42,810 nt of DNA from NCBI GenBank assembly GCA_001417715.1, contig BBRT01000165.1, positions 1-42,810 of the forward strand. The letters are read 5' to 3'. Position 1 is the first letter of the stretch. Every line of letters begins with the position of its first letter. Below are positions 1 through 8,995 of the stretch, one piece after another. Made by a program: the position numbers and the translations under genes. The notes beneath the pieces were generated by a model. It had not been told where the DNA came from, ran no database searches, and saw only the letters and a program-made list of their open reading frames with translations. The stretch comes from Candidatus Symbiothrix dinenymphae (lineage in GTDB: Bacteria > Bacteroidota > Bacteroidia > Bacteroidales > Azobacteroidaceae).

Positions 1-127
1 TACATTTCCAGAACAAAGGTAATGAAATTTGGGGGCGCGACACCCAAAATGGGTGTCGCAAAATCGCTTTTTAGCTGATTATCAGTGTTTTATGGAAATG
101 TTAATTTATGTTATGACGAAGTCAGGA
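1..127 (-). mobile_element. End of an IS1634-type element (partial copy)
   Basis: These 127 bases are the exact reverse complement of positions 13968-14094, the left end of the complete IS described below. They include the terminal TCCTGACTTCGTCAT, the GCGACACCCA hairpin, the transposase promoter (TACCTTTG on the minus strand) and the first bases of its start codon. The transposase body would lie outside the window. The element ends inside the C-terminal part of the neighbouring OmpA-type gene. Confidence 0.93.
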
Positions 128-1721
128 GATAGGCTTTAACCGTTTCGGCACGCTCTTGTCCCAGCACCTTATTATATTCCGGCGTTCCCACATTGTCGCA
201 GTGTCCCTCAAGGGTGATTTCCCAATCGGGATATTTTTTTAGGATGCGTATTTTTTCTTCCAACACCCGTTTGAGCGCAATGATGTTGGCATCCAAAGCC
301 TTTTTACTGTCATCTAACAGGTCGCTCCGGTTAAATTCAAAATAGATTGGCTGTTGCAACCGCTTCATATCCACCGTTTTTTCTATCCGTTTGGGGTCAG
401 CCACAGACTTTTTGCGCTTCTCCTGCACAATTGGGAGCGTGTCGATGGGTAACTCCGGCTCAACTATGTCGATGGGCGGAGGAGGTGGAATGTATTGTGT
501 GTAGGCAGGTTTTTTTACTCTTTTTCCGAACGCCAGCGTGAGTCGCAGGCCCGCAGAAAATGGTGACAACACCACTTTGTCAACAACCGGTTTGCCTTCG
601 GTTGTTTTGGCAAACAACATTCCTGTGGGGCGGTAGTCAGCATTAATATTGCCTAAGTAGTTAGCTTTGGGTTCGATGAAATTGCGTTTTGCATTGTCAA
701 TTTCAACATTCATCTTATTTAGACCGCAATCAATATCAATGTATGCACCTGTGTAAAGCGACCATTTGTTTGAAAATTCCCATTTTATGCCCATTTCCAA
801 GGAGGCAAAAATGGTGGTGCCCTGCTCTACTCTGATGCTGTCGCCCTTGATTATACCCTCGTTGCCAAGGTTCGAAAACGTGCCAAATCCCATATATTTA
901 GGAGCTTCTATTGTATTGCCATCAGTAAGCTTGCCTGATGCTACCAGTTTGTCTATGTTACCCTTATAGGTGGGGTCGCTCGAAAGCGGAAAACCGCTCG
1001 GAAAAGGAAATCCGAATTTAACTCCGCCTTTAGCGTAAAATTTGCCGTTGGTGATAACGTTAGTTTCAAAATGTAGCAAGACCGGGATGGTAAGCAAGAT
1101 AAGTTGCTGCGTTTCGGTGTAGTCGTGAGCGGTGTAATTATAATCTGTAATTGAAAACCCCGGTTCATACAGTCCGCTTGTTCCATCGAATGTTCCAGGA
1201 GTCACGGGATAACTTTCCTCAATCGTTGCGGTATATTTGCTGTTGAAGTGAGCTACACTTGCTCCGGTGGATACTCCCAATTGTTTTGTAAAAAAGTAAG
1301 TATAGCCCACACCTACATCATACAGCCCGATAACGAATTTGTTGCGGCTTCCCACGTTGGGGGTATAATCCAACGATGAAGAAACAACACTACCACCGGC
1401 ATGGATAGAAATTTCGTACCGGAGCGGTGGCTTGCGCGTATAGGCGCGCACTTGTGAAACAATCGCCACTTCGGCAGTTATCATATCCGGATGGGTGAGA
1501 ATCAAACGTCGTGCCGAAGCCGGCACGGTCAGCATAAATGAACCGTACTCATCAGTTGTGTCCCGGATAGAAAAATCTTCCTTCACCGCAACAACAACGT
1601 CACGCAGCGGTTTCTTATTCTCTCCAACAACCACCCCACTTATTGTCCTATCTTGCGCCAATGCCGGAGCAACCCCGATAAACAACAAAAACAATATGCA
1701 AAATTTTTTCCCCAATGTCAA
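111..1721 (-). pseudogene. OmpA-family outer-membrane protein, C-terminus cut by an IS
   Basis: The reading frame encodes 536 residues. A signal peptide (about 1-22, ending ALA-Q) is followed by a carboxypeptidase-regulatory-like beta-sandwich (about 25-90), a beta-barrel-like middle, a proline-rich linker near 410-420 and an OmpA C-terminal peptidoglycan-binding domain starting near 455 (PIYFEFNRSDLLDDSKKAL; EGHCDNVGTPEYN). The domain stops at AETVKAYL; the last residues LTSS and the stop come from the IS end at 1-127. Roughly the last 40-50 residues of a normal OmpA domain, including its final helix and strand, are missing. The start used is a TTG at 1721; no in-frame ATG fits the signal peptide. 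It lies 25 bp after the T9SS gene and was probably co-transcribed with it. Whether the shortened protein is still made is unknown. Confidence 0.85.
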
Positions 1722-1746
1722 TCCATAATTTTTAATTACTCACTCT

Positions 1747-3174
1747 TCACTCTTCCCGAACAATCACTTTCACCATCTCCTCACCCACTTTCACCACATA
1801 CGTCCCCCGCATTGATGGCATCGGTATTTGCATTTGCGTTTGCGTTTGTAGAGACGTGGCGCGCCACGTCTCTACCGCACGACCAACCACACGTCCGTTT
1901 AAATCGTAAGTTGCAATATTTTCTACACCTTCGGGGATACCTTCGATGGTGATTGAACTGCCTGCGGACACCGGATTGGGGTATATTTTCAATGCACTAC
2001 TCTGCCCACTTGCTCCCCCTATCCATGAGTCGAGAGTGTTTATACTGCACTCCTCGTATGTTTCCAATATTTCTCCATTGGTACGGAGAATCGCTTTGTA
2101 ACACGCATCAACATCCAATACATCGGTGCGATTGTCGCCCGCCGAATAGTACAATTCGGTGCTGATGTCCTTCCACACTCCATTTGTCTTCTTGGACCAT
2201 ACACAATTTGTAAAATTGTAACCACCATTGGTTCGCGAATCGTTGTTCACAAGCAGCAAGTTGTTATACCGTATCCTCGTGACGGAGCTGAATGAAACCA
2301 TTTTTGGCCACTGCGCCGTCAAATGTATATTCCCTGTTGTGCCTGCCGGTATTGTATTGTTGTCGAGCCGGTTGTTGTTGTCATCAAACCAGCCATTAAA
2401 AGTGTAGCCGTCTCTGACAGGGTCATTAAGGCTGAGAGGCGTATCTTCTATGGTGTAAAAGTCAGGATTATCTGCGTTGTTTGTGCCACCTTTCAAGTCG
2501 TATGTGATAGTGTAGATAATTGCCCTCCAACTTGCCGTGAAGGTCTTTGCACCTCTGCTACCTGCGGGTATCGTGTTGCCCCCTCCTAACCATCCGGCAA
2601 AGGTATAGCCCTTTTTGGTCGGATCTTGTAAGATGATGTCCGCACTTCCTGTCGAATAAAGTGAGGGATTATTTGTATGGCCGCCGTTCAATATGTAGTT
2701 GATAGGGTATTCCAATGGTGGCTCATCCTCAAAGTGAAAGTCCCCCCAGGTAGGGTCACTTTTGTAGTTTGACAGTGCGGAAGGTGGCACAATGAGGTCA
2801 CATTTTGTTTTGTCAACGAGTACAAACGCAGACTTTTCGATGGATATAGTGGAAGTAGAGTTAATAGTTACAGACATAAGATTGGTACAATTTCCAAAAG
2901 CAAGTGCTCCAATCCTTGTCACATTGCCGGTTATTACCACCGCTGTAATGTTGCCACGTCGAAGATACCACGGAGTAGTAGGATGCCCATGCTCATCTTC
3001 CGACCAATCTTGCATAGCCCCGCTACCACTGATCGTGAGGGTGCCACCGCTAAGTGTAGCAGTGACATCGGCTGCATTGGGCGAGCCGATGTGCCATGTT
3101 TGAGCAACTGCTGTGCTGCAAGCAAATAGCGCAATTGCGACTGTTGAATGAATTTTAAAAATTGTTTTTGCCAT
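1747..3174 (-). CDS. T9SS-secreted surface protein with InlB B-type repeats
   Basis: The protein has 475 residues. I start at the ATG at 3174 because MAKTIFKIHSTVAIAL... is a clean signal peptide ending AVAQ. A leucine-rich-repeat-like segment (TAVVITGNVTRIGALAFGNC and following) resembles BspA-type repeats. Two or three Listeria-Bacteroides (InlB B) repeats follow (YTFAGWLGGG, YTFNGWFDDN). The C-terminus is a T9SS type A sorting domain (LKIYPNPVSAGSSITIEG to the end), so the protein should cross the outer membrane through the type IX system and be attached to the surface or released. The sorting domain carries an in-frame palindromic repeat encoding VETWRATSL. A ligand or substrate cannot be assigned. 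A porE-like gene lies immediately upstream. Confidence 0.85.
   Translation of the reverse strand: MAKTIFKIHSTVAIALFACSTAVAQTWHIGSPNAADVTATLSGGTLTISGSGAMQDWSEDEHGHPTTPWYLRRGNITAVVITGNVTRIGALAFGNCTNLMSVTINSTSTISIEKSAFVLVDKTKCDLIVPPSALSNYKSDPTWGDFHFEDEPPLEYPINYILNGGHTNNPSLYSTGSADIILQDPTKKGYTFAGWLGGGNTIPAGSRGAKTFTASWRAIIYTITYDLKGGTNNADNPDFYTIEDTPLSLNDPVRDGYTFNGWFDDNNNRLDNNTIPAGTTGNIHLTAQWPKMVSFSSVTRIRYNNLLLVNNDSRTNGGYNFTNCVWSKKTNGVWKDISTELYYSAGDNRTDVLDVDACYKAILRTNGEILETYEECSINTLDSWIGGASGQSSALKIYPNPVSAGSSITIEGIPEGVENIATYDLNGRVVGRAVETWRATSLQTQTQMQIPMPSMRGTYVVKVGEEMVKVIVREE
1848..1875. repeat. 28-bp perfect palindrome inside a coding region
   Basis: A perfect palindrome with core GAGACGTGGCGCGCCACGTC, identical over all 28 bases to 5748-5775. 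Here it lies in frame within the sorting domain of the T9SS protein, at about residues 434-443. Confidence 0.97.
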
Positions 3175-3559
3175 TGTTCGTAAAAGTTTATGCCCTAAAC
3201 TCTTACTCTTCGGCAAACTAAAGTGAACGTGTAACTGCTCGGATTTGCTTATTTACGTTTTCCGGCTCTACCAAAACCAATGTGTTCAAATAAGTACCGA
3301 ACAATTCACGCAAACAGCGCGAACTTTCGCTAACTTATCCTCGAACTCGGTTTGAAATTTGGTAGACTTCGAAAACGTGAGAATAAGAGCCAAAAGCCCT
3401 GTTATTTATATGTTACAATTTTAATTTTTCATTTTTGTTGTTTTTATCTTGTTTCAACGGCGCAAAGGTAAGCATTATTTTTAAAACATGCTGTTTTTTT
3501 TCAACAAGGCCCAGGCAAGCGCATCAAAATTTATGATGACTAATGTGAACCCGTTACCT
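3175..3559 (-). promoter_or_regulatory. Promoter and long leader of the T9SS gene
   Basis: There is no gene here. On the minus strand a -7 box TACCTTTG lies at 3463-3470, giving a leader of roughly 280 nt before the ATG at 3174. No good TTTG -33 box sits 19 bases upstream. The leader contains short self-complementary stretches (for example GCGAAAGTTCGC) but no structure I recognise. Confidence 0.5.
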
Positions 3560-5530
3560 TCACCTCAGCTTATAATTTGTTGTCAGCACTTTAAACTCTG
3601 TTCGGCGGTTGATTTGGTCGGCTGTGGCTTGTTGGATTGGGGGGAGGGTTTGGATGAATGCTTCGTCCAGCAGTTGTCCTTCGGGCAGGAAGTCGTATTT
3701 TTCGCTGAGTTTTTTGGTTACTGCCAGCGGGGCGGTTTTTCCGTAGCCTTTGGCTTCCAGGCGTTCTTTTTCGATGCCGTTTTGGATGAGATAATCGACC
3801 ACCGATTGCGCTCTGCGTTGCGACAAATCGGTGTTGTAGTCATCCGAACCGATGCGGTCGGTGTGGGCTGACATCTCAATGGTTACATGCGGATTGTCGG
3901 TCAGCATCGCAATAAGTGCGCCCAATGCCTCCTTAGAATCCGTCCGCAAAGTAGTCTTGTTGAAATCGTAGAAAATGTTGTCCACCACCACCGGTTTTGT
4001 CATTGGCTGCAGGTAAAAATCGACAAAAAACGTGCTTGTCTGGTCTATTTTCGGGACAGTCAGCGTGTCTTTTTGGTTGAGAAAATCGGGTGCCGATGCC
4101 ATCAACACATATTCTGTGCCCGATTTGATGTCCAGCACGTATGTACCATCCTCCGCCGCCAACACCCGCATATTGGAGCCGTCTTTCCCCACCAGCCGCA
4201 CGCTCGCATCGGGAATCACCATCTCCTCATTGTCCACCACCCACCCTTCGAGGTAGGCAAAGGCTTCGGGCAACTCAAAGGAGTAGATGTGGTCGGCATT
4301 GCGGGCATCGTTGCGGTTGCTGCTGAAAAAACCCGACTCTTTTTTGGGGTAAAACGTGATGCCAAAGTCGTCTGCCATACTGTTGATGGGCGATTTCATA
4401 TTGTTGACATGCCAATGCTCTTTGGCAAAATTGGCTCTGAAAATATCCAACCCACCCATCCCGGGATGTCCGTTGGACGAAAAAAAGAGCGTGGAATCTT
4501 CGCGCATATACGGGAAAAACTCATCGCCAACAGTATTGATTTCCGGACCAAGATTGTCGGGATAATATTCCCCAATCTTGTTTAGTTCCACGCGCCAAAT
4601 ATCCTTACCGCCATAGCTGCCGTAGGGATTATCGGACACAAAATAGAGGTATCCATCTACGCCCACAGCGGGATGTGCCGTGGTAACAGCCGAATCTTTG
4701 AACAGAGGAACCCGCGAACCGGCACCCCACTGACCACCCGAACGGCTGGACACGCGCACCTCTGCCGCCCCACCGCCATCGCCTTCGGGACAAAAGGTGT
4801 AATACATTCGGCTGCCATCGGAGGTGAAAGAGGCGGTACCCTCGTCAAATGTGGTGTTGAGCCCGCCATCAATGCTGTCCGGCAGTAGCCAGTTGCCGCG
4901 TTCGTCTTTTCTAATTGCAAAAAAGTTAGTGTTGATGATGCCTGTAATTGGGTTTTTCACCACTTCGGTCGCCCCCTTTACCGTGCGAGAGGCGGTGATA
5001 TAGAGCTGGTCGGTGCCTAAGAACATCGGCGAAAATTCCCCGTCGCGCCCGGCCCATTTATCCATCTTTTTCACCGCATAGTGCGCGGGTGCTTTTTTCC
5101 ACTCCTGTGCCAATTCACAGCCTGCAATGCCGTTTCTACCCATCCTGTTGCTGTCGGATGAGAGTTTCAAATAGTCATTGTAACGCTTGATTGCTTCGAC
5201 GTATTTGCCCTGCTGGTGGAACATCTGTGCCTGCCGCAAGATGGCGACAGTGTCAGCATATTTATAGCGAATGGCATTGTTGTAGCCAATCAAAGCGCGG
5301 GATGTGTTGTTCAATTTACGGTACATTTCGGCCTGATGGTAAGCAATTTGTCCGCGCAATGCCGTCTTTTTGGGCGAAGTTTTGCTATATACTTTTCGGA
5401 ACGTTTCGGCCGCCTGATAATATTCGCCTTGCGCCTCATATTCGAGCGCAGCCTTCATGGTCGCTGTTTTGCAAGAAACCAACGACAGCACACCCACAAC
5501 GCACACTAATGTAAAAAAATAGCGATACAT
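3560..5530 (-). CDS. porE: T9SS component PorE-like OmpA-family lipoprotein
   Basis: The protein has 656 residues and the architecture known for PorE (PG1058) of Porphyromonas gingivalis, which is about 670 residues. A lipoprotein signal has lipobox LSLVSC with the acylated Cys at 20. TPR-like helices span about 25-140 and a PD40/WD40-like propeller about 165-430 (repeated patterns such as SNDNPYGSYGGKDIW-like blades and FFSSNGHPGMGGLDIFRA). A carboxypeptidase-regulatory-like domain covers about 435-510. An OmpA C-terminal peptidoglycan-binding domain covers about 525-656 (NIFYDFNKTTLR; SAHTDRIGSDDYN). PorE is thought to anchor the type IX secretion machinery to peptidoglycan. Its position beside a gene with a T9SS sorting domain fits. 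I see no typical -7 box directly upstream. The assignment rests on domain order, not on a search. Confidence 0.8.
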   Translation of the reverse strand: MYRYFFTLVCVVGVLSLVSCKTATMKAALEYEAQGEYYQAAETFRKVYSKTSPKKTALRGQIAYHQAEMYRKLNNTSRALIGYNNAIRYKYADTVAILRQAQMFHQQGKYVEAIKRYNDYLKLSSDSNRMGRNGIAGCELAQEWKKAPAHYAVKKMDKWAGRDGEFSPMFLGTDQLYITASRTVKGATEVVKNPITGIINTNFFAIRKDERGNWLLPDSIDGGLNTTFDEGTASFTSDGSRMYYTFCPEGDGGGAAEVRVSSRSGGQWGAGSRVPLFKDSAVTTAHPAVGVDGYLYFVSDNPYGSYGGKDIWRVELNKIGEYYPDNLGPEINTVGDEFFPYMREDSTLFFSSNGHPGMGGLDIFRANFAKEHWHVNNMKSPINSMADDFGITFYPKKESGFFSSNRNDARNADHIYSFELPEAFAYLEGWVVDNEEMVIPDASVRLVGKDGSNMRVLAAEDGTYVLDIKSGTEYVLMASAPDFLNQKDTLTVPKIDQTSTFFVDFYLQPMTKPVVVDNIFYDFNKTTLRTDSKEALGALIAMLTDNPHVTIEMSAHTDRIGSDDYNTDLSQRRAQSVVDYLIQNGIEKERLEAKGYGKTAPLAVTKKLSEKYDFLPEGQLLDEAFIQTLPPIQQATADQINRRTEFKVLTTNYKLR

Positions 5531-5576
5531 AGACTATATTAACGGGCTTTTGAGCAAATTGTTGTGTGAGTGAGGA

Positions 5577-5693
5577 TTAACAGCGGTGCACAACCTGAAC
5601 GGCGAACTGCTGCAAACGACCCGCAAAAGCCGCGTAGATTTGTCCGGCGAGCCGAATGGTGTTTATCTGCTGCGGATAGTGGTGAAAAAATAA
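5577..5693 (+). pseudogene. Remnant of a T9SS C-terminal sorting domain
   Basis: On the plus strand a short frame reads VHNLNGELLQTTRKSR, then VDLSGEPNGVYLLRIVVKK and a stop at 5691-5693. This is the end of a type A sorting domain (the pattern ...NGxxL...DLSGxPxGVYLLRI). An in-frame TGA lies just upstream at 5571-5573, and nothing before it looks like the rest of such a protein. It is therefore the 3' scrap of a lost secreted-protein gene, divergent from porE. Confidence 0.75.
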
Positions 5694-5842
5694 TCTGAAC
5701 TGTGATTTTAAGATGATTTTATTGATTTGTATGATTAAAAAATTGCAGTAGAGACGTGGCGCGCCACGTCTCTACTCAGAAAAGATTGGCAGGATTGATA
5801 ATAATCCTGTCAATCCTTTAATCCTGCAAATCCTGATTCAGA
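5694..5842. repeat. Imperfect inverted repeat with a nested palindrome
   Basis: The stretch opens with TCTGAACTGTGATTTTAAGA and closes with GCAAATCCTGATTCAGAC, an imperfect inverted pair rich in AATCCTG units. A similar element lies at 38602-38706. The 28-bp palindrome at 5748-5775 sits inside it. The layout suggests successive insertion of repeats into the remains of the sorting-domain gene. Confidence 0.6.
5748..5775. repeat. 28-bp perfect palindrome (second copy)
   Basis: Identical to 1848-1875, but here between genes, nested in the inverted repeat at 5694-5842. Confidence 0.97.
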
Positions 5843-5873
5843 CAAGATTGCCCAGACAAATTTGAAATCACCC

Positions 5874-6788
5874 CTACTTCGCCCCGGTGAATTTTATAGC
5901 CGTCCCTGCCGAGTAATACCCTGCGAAGTACCCCACGCCACCATTGCTGATATTGGTTTCGATGTTGGAGGCGGGACCGCCGAACATCGGATTTTCGCCG
6001 TCTTTCTCATTTTTGCATTGGCGGATGAAGTCGTAGAAGCCTTTGGGGATTAGGCTGAGGGTAACCTCGAGGCTGTCGCCCGATTTCAGGTAAATTCGGC
6101 GACTTTGCTCGTCTCCGTCACCCATATTCACTTCGTTTTCTCGGGTTGAAAAGTCGGCGAAATTGCGCACCATTTTATGTTGGTATTGCCCCTTGAACAG
6201 CCGTTCATTGTCGGAAATGGAATAACGGGAAAGTTTTGCCGTCAGCAAAGTATCTTTATAGTCCTGCGCCGAATCTTTGTAAATCGTATGGAGTAAATAA
6301 TAATTTTCCTGCGGCGTGTCCTGAAAATGTATGGATAAAATATGAGTGCCCACGCCCATCATTGTCATCGTTTGAAACGTGAGAGAGTCCGGCATGATAG
6401 GGCGCAGAATTTCCGTTTTGGCGGTATATGTTTTACCCTCTACCTCCACTGATAGTGAGTAAGTTACTAAAGTGTCAGCGGCAAATGCGATGTCCGAAAG
6501 ATACAGTCCCGGAACAGTGTCGTTTTCTGTGAAACTAAACGCATTGACCTTCACTACGGCTCCGGAAATGCCCTCGTTCGGCTCATCGGCGAAATAGGGC
6601 GATGAGCGGCTTACGTTCACTTCCTGATGTTTCAACTCATTGGTCAGTTCGCCGTAGATGACGATGACGGGGGGCGAATTGTCGGTGCGGATGTCGATGA
6701 GTTCGGTGCAATCCGCCATGAACAGCACCGCGACTATCAGGAGGGGATTGCGGGTCAAGCCCGCAATGACAGTTTTTTTCTTTTTCAT
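5874..6788 (-). CDS. DUF4249-family lipoprotein
   Basis: The protein has 304 residues, near the usual length for DUF4249. The N-terminus is MKKKK, then a repeat-derived VIAGLTRNP, then LLIVAVLFMADC, a lipobox with Cys at 27. The following SPPVIVIYGELTNE and GAVVKVN stretches fit the Ig-like start of DUF4249 proteins. These are encoded next to TonB-dependent receptors and are presumed to be surface or periplasmic partners of the receptor; their substrate is unknown. It is the second gene of an operon with the receptor, 4 bp behind it. The oddity is that the polar n-region/h-region boundary of its signal peptide is encoded by a dispersed palindromic repeat at 6743-6771. Confidence 0.8.
   Translation of the reverse strand: MKKKKTVIAGLTRNPLLIVAVLFMADCTELIDIRTDNSPPVIVIYGELTNELKHQEVNVSRSSPYFADEPNEGISGAVVKVNAFSFTENDTVPGLYLSDIAFAADTLVTYSLSVEVEGKTYTAKTEILRPIMPDSLTFQTMTMMGVGTHILSIHFQDTPQENYYLLHTIYKDSAQDYKDTLLTAKLSRYSISDNERLFKGQYQHKMVRNFADFSTRENEVNMGDGDEQSRRIYLKSGDSLEVTLSLIPKGFYDFIRQCKNEKDGENPMFGGPASNIETNISNGGVGYFAGYYSAGTAIKFTGAK
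6743..6771. repeat. Palindromic repeat inside a signal-peptide region
   Basis: The core is GATTGCGGGTCAAGCCCGCA, flanked by GGG and ATGACA. Copies lie at 16727-16755, 16798-16826, 24257-24285, 31656-31684 and 33150-33178 (one mismatch). Here it is translated in frame as VIAGLTRNP (about residues 7-15) of the DUF4249 lipoprotein. Confidence 0.95.
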
Positions 6789-6792
6789 TGTT

Positions 6793-8847
6793 TTAAAATT
6801 TGAAATTATACGTTATTGATGGCACTATGCCGAATAGATACATCATTTCGGCGTAGGGGATGCCTGTTATTTTATCCTGCGAATAATTGATTGTCCATGG
6901 GTTGTGCTGATTGTAGGCATTGTAGAGCGAGAAATTCCATTCGCCTTGCCAATACTTGTGTGGCTCGGAAATATAATTGAAGGACACATCCAGGCGGTGG
7001 TAATTGGGTTTGCGGTATTCGTTGCGCCCCGAATAGATGGGAAAATACTCCTCGCCAACGGCAAATCTGCCCGTAGGATAGGTGGTGGGCATGCCGGTGG
7101 CGAAGACCCAGATTGCCGAGAGGTTGATTTTCTTGGAGAATTTGTAGGTTGCCACGATGTTTACCGCGTGGGGCTTGTCGAAAGGCGCGAGGTAGGTTTT
7201 CCCGTGATTGACCTCCGCGATGGTGCGCTCCGAGCGCGACCATGTGTAATTGAGAAAACCGGTCAGGCGACCTGCATTTTTGCGCGCCATCAACTCTATT
7301 CCGTAGGCTCTACCCGTACCTGTGCGCACTTCTCCCTCTAAATCCGGGTTTAACAAAAGGTTGGAATGTTCCTTAAAATCAACAACATTCGTCAAATTTT
7401 TGTAATAGGTTTCAACGGACACTTCATAATTGTTGTCATCGAAATTGTGAAAGTAGCCGACGGAAAACAAATCCACCTGCTGGGGCTTGATTTGGGGGCT
7501 TGCCGTGAACCACACATCCAGCGGCGAGCCGGATGCCGAATTGTTTGCCAGCTGCATATACTGCGTGTTGTGGGAATAGCCGGCTTTCAGCGAAGAATTG
7601 TCAGTGAGTTTATACACCGCACTCGCGCCGGGTTCCAACGCCGTGTAGAGGTGCTTCACGTTGCCGATGTTTTGAAATGCCGACAGTCTGATGCCGTAAC
7701 TGAGCGACCATTTGTCCGTCAATTTTTGCTCGTTCGACAAATAGGCACCATACTCCCACGCCTCTTTTCGGGACAGATTGATGGAACCGGTGCTGTCGGA
7801 CATCCCACTGACGCTGACTTCACCGGGACGAAACGCATGATAAGTGCCTGAAACACCGTAAGATATATCCCAAAGCGGGCTGATGGGCTGATGAAAATCG
7901 GCACGAAACATCCAATCGGTGATGCGGGATTTCCAACTGGCATCAATCTCGTTCATATTGGCAGCCAAGCCGTATTGATAGTCCGTGAAATGCGCGCTGA
8001 ATTTGCCAAACAGTTTATCCGACAGCACGCGATTCCACGTGAGCGAGGCGGCGGTGTTGCCGTAATCGAAATTGCCCATCGTCATCCCCATCTTGTCCAA
8101 ACCGTTGTAGATGTTAAATTCTAATCTGTCTTTGTCCGAAAGGCGGTGCGTGAGTTTGCCGTTCAAATCGTAGAAATAGAGCGTGGCATTCCGCAAGTCG
8201 GGTTCGGAGGCAAATATCAGAAACAAATCCGCATACGTCCGCCGAGCAGCAGCCACCCAAGTCGTTCTTTCGCCCAAGGGACCTTGTATCATCAACCGGC
8301 TGGAAATCAGTCCGATGCCACCCGTACCGGTGATAGTCTCCGGCGCATCCGTGCGCGTGTACACCTCCAACAGCGAAGCCAACCGCCCGCCATGCCGAAA
8401 GGGGAAATGTCCCTTGTAGAGTTCAATCCCCTTAATCACATCATTGTTGAAAGCCGAGAAAAACCCCATCTGGTGCGAAGGGTTATAAACGGTCGTGTTG
8501 TCTAAAACAATCAGATTTTGGTCGGGCGAGCCACCGCGCACGCTGAATCCCGAACTGCCCTCGGAGGTAGTCTGCACCCCCGGCAACAACTGAATAGCCT
8601 TGAGGATATCCACCTCGCCCATAAACGCGGGCATCAGCTGTATCTCTCGGATACTCAGCTTATCAACACCCATAATGGTGCCGGTCACATTCAAATCTCT
8701 GCGGCGAGCAGAAACCACCACCTCCTCCAATTTCTTGTCGGATTCTTTGTCAGGCGCACTCGTGTCTTGCGAAAAAACAAGAGAAGGAAGGGAAAAGCAA
8801 AAAAGCAAAAGCCCTGTTTTCAGTAATGTCATATTTTGTACTTTCAT
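6793..8847 (-). CDS. TonB-dependent outer-membrane receptor
   Basis: The protein has 684 residues. The signal peptide ends SLVFS-Q near residue 27. A short linker contains LEEVVVSARR, a TonB-box-like start, followed by the plug domain (about 45-165: LPGVQTTSEGSSGFSVRGGS, LIVLDNTTVYNP) and a 22-strand-type barrel ending in YNFKF with the terminal aromatic residue needed for outer-membrane assembly. Unlike many relatives it has no carboxypeptidase-regulatory domain before the plug. It would import a ligand across the outer membrane using TonB energy; the substrate is not recognisable. The DUF4249 gene follows 4 bp downstream. The start could be the ATG at 8847 or the one at 8832 (MTLLKTG); the -7 box is so close that the second is quite possible. 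Confidence 0.88.
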   Translation of the reverse strand: MKVQNMTLLKTGLLLFCFSLPSLVFSQDTSAPDKESDKKLEEVVVSARRRDLNVTGTIMGVDKLSIREIQLMPAFMGEVDILKAIQLLPGVQTTSEGSSGFSVRGGSPDQNLIVLDNTTVYNPSHQMGFFSAFNNDVIKGIELYKGHFPFRHGGRLASLLEVYTRTDAPETITGTGGIGLISSRLMIQGPLGERTTWVAAARRTYADLFLIFASEPDLRNATLYFYDLNGKLTHRLSDKDRLEFNIYNGLDKMGMTMGNFDYGNTAASLTWNRVLSDKLFGKFSAHFTDYQYGLAANMNEIDASWKSRITDWMFRADFHQPISPLWDISYGVSGTYHAFRPGEVSVSGMSDSTGSINLSRKEAWEYGAYLSNEQKLTDKWSLSYGIRLSAFQNIGNVKHLYTALEPGASAVYKLTDNSSLKAGYSHNTQYMQLANNSASGSPLDVWFTASPQIKPQQVDLFSVGYFHNFDDNNYEVSVETYYKNLTNVVDFKEHSNLLLNPDLEGEVRTGTGRAYGIELMARKNAGRLTGFLNYTWSRSERTIAEVNHGKTYLAPFDKPHAVNIVATYKFSKKINLSAIWVFATGMPTTYPTGRFAVGEEYFPIYSGRNEYRKPNYHRLDVSFNYISEPHKYWQGEWNFSLYNAYNQHNPWTINYSQDKITGIPYAEMMYLFGIVPSITYNFKF

Positions 8848-8855
8848 TTGGGGCG

Positions 8856-8863
8856 CAAAGGTA
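8856..8863 (-). promoter_or_regulatory. -7 box of the receptor/DUF4249 operon
   Basis: The minus strand reads TACCTTTG here, only 8 bases before the ATG at 8847 and 23 before the ATG at 8832. Transcription would start within a few bases of the first ATG. Confidence 0.65.
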
Positions 8864-8995
8864 CGAAAACTATTTAAACAAAAAAAGTTTTTTGCATATA
8901 TTTCGGGGAAACCATCTTAATTTGTGTTAAATAACGCAGTAGCAGTGCTACAACTATCCCAAACGGGGGGGGTAGCCGGTCACCGTTTGCTTTGC

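Noticed and set aside
3887..4585. Plus-strand frame of 232 codons opposite porE
   Set aside because: Antisense shadow of a gene with clear domains; composition rich in His/Arg/Val with no signal or motif.
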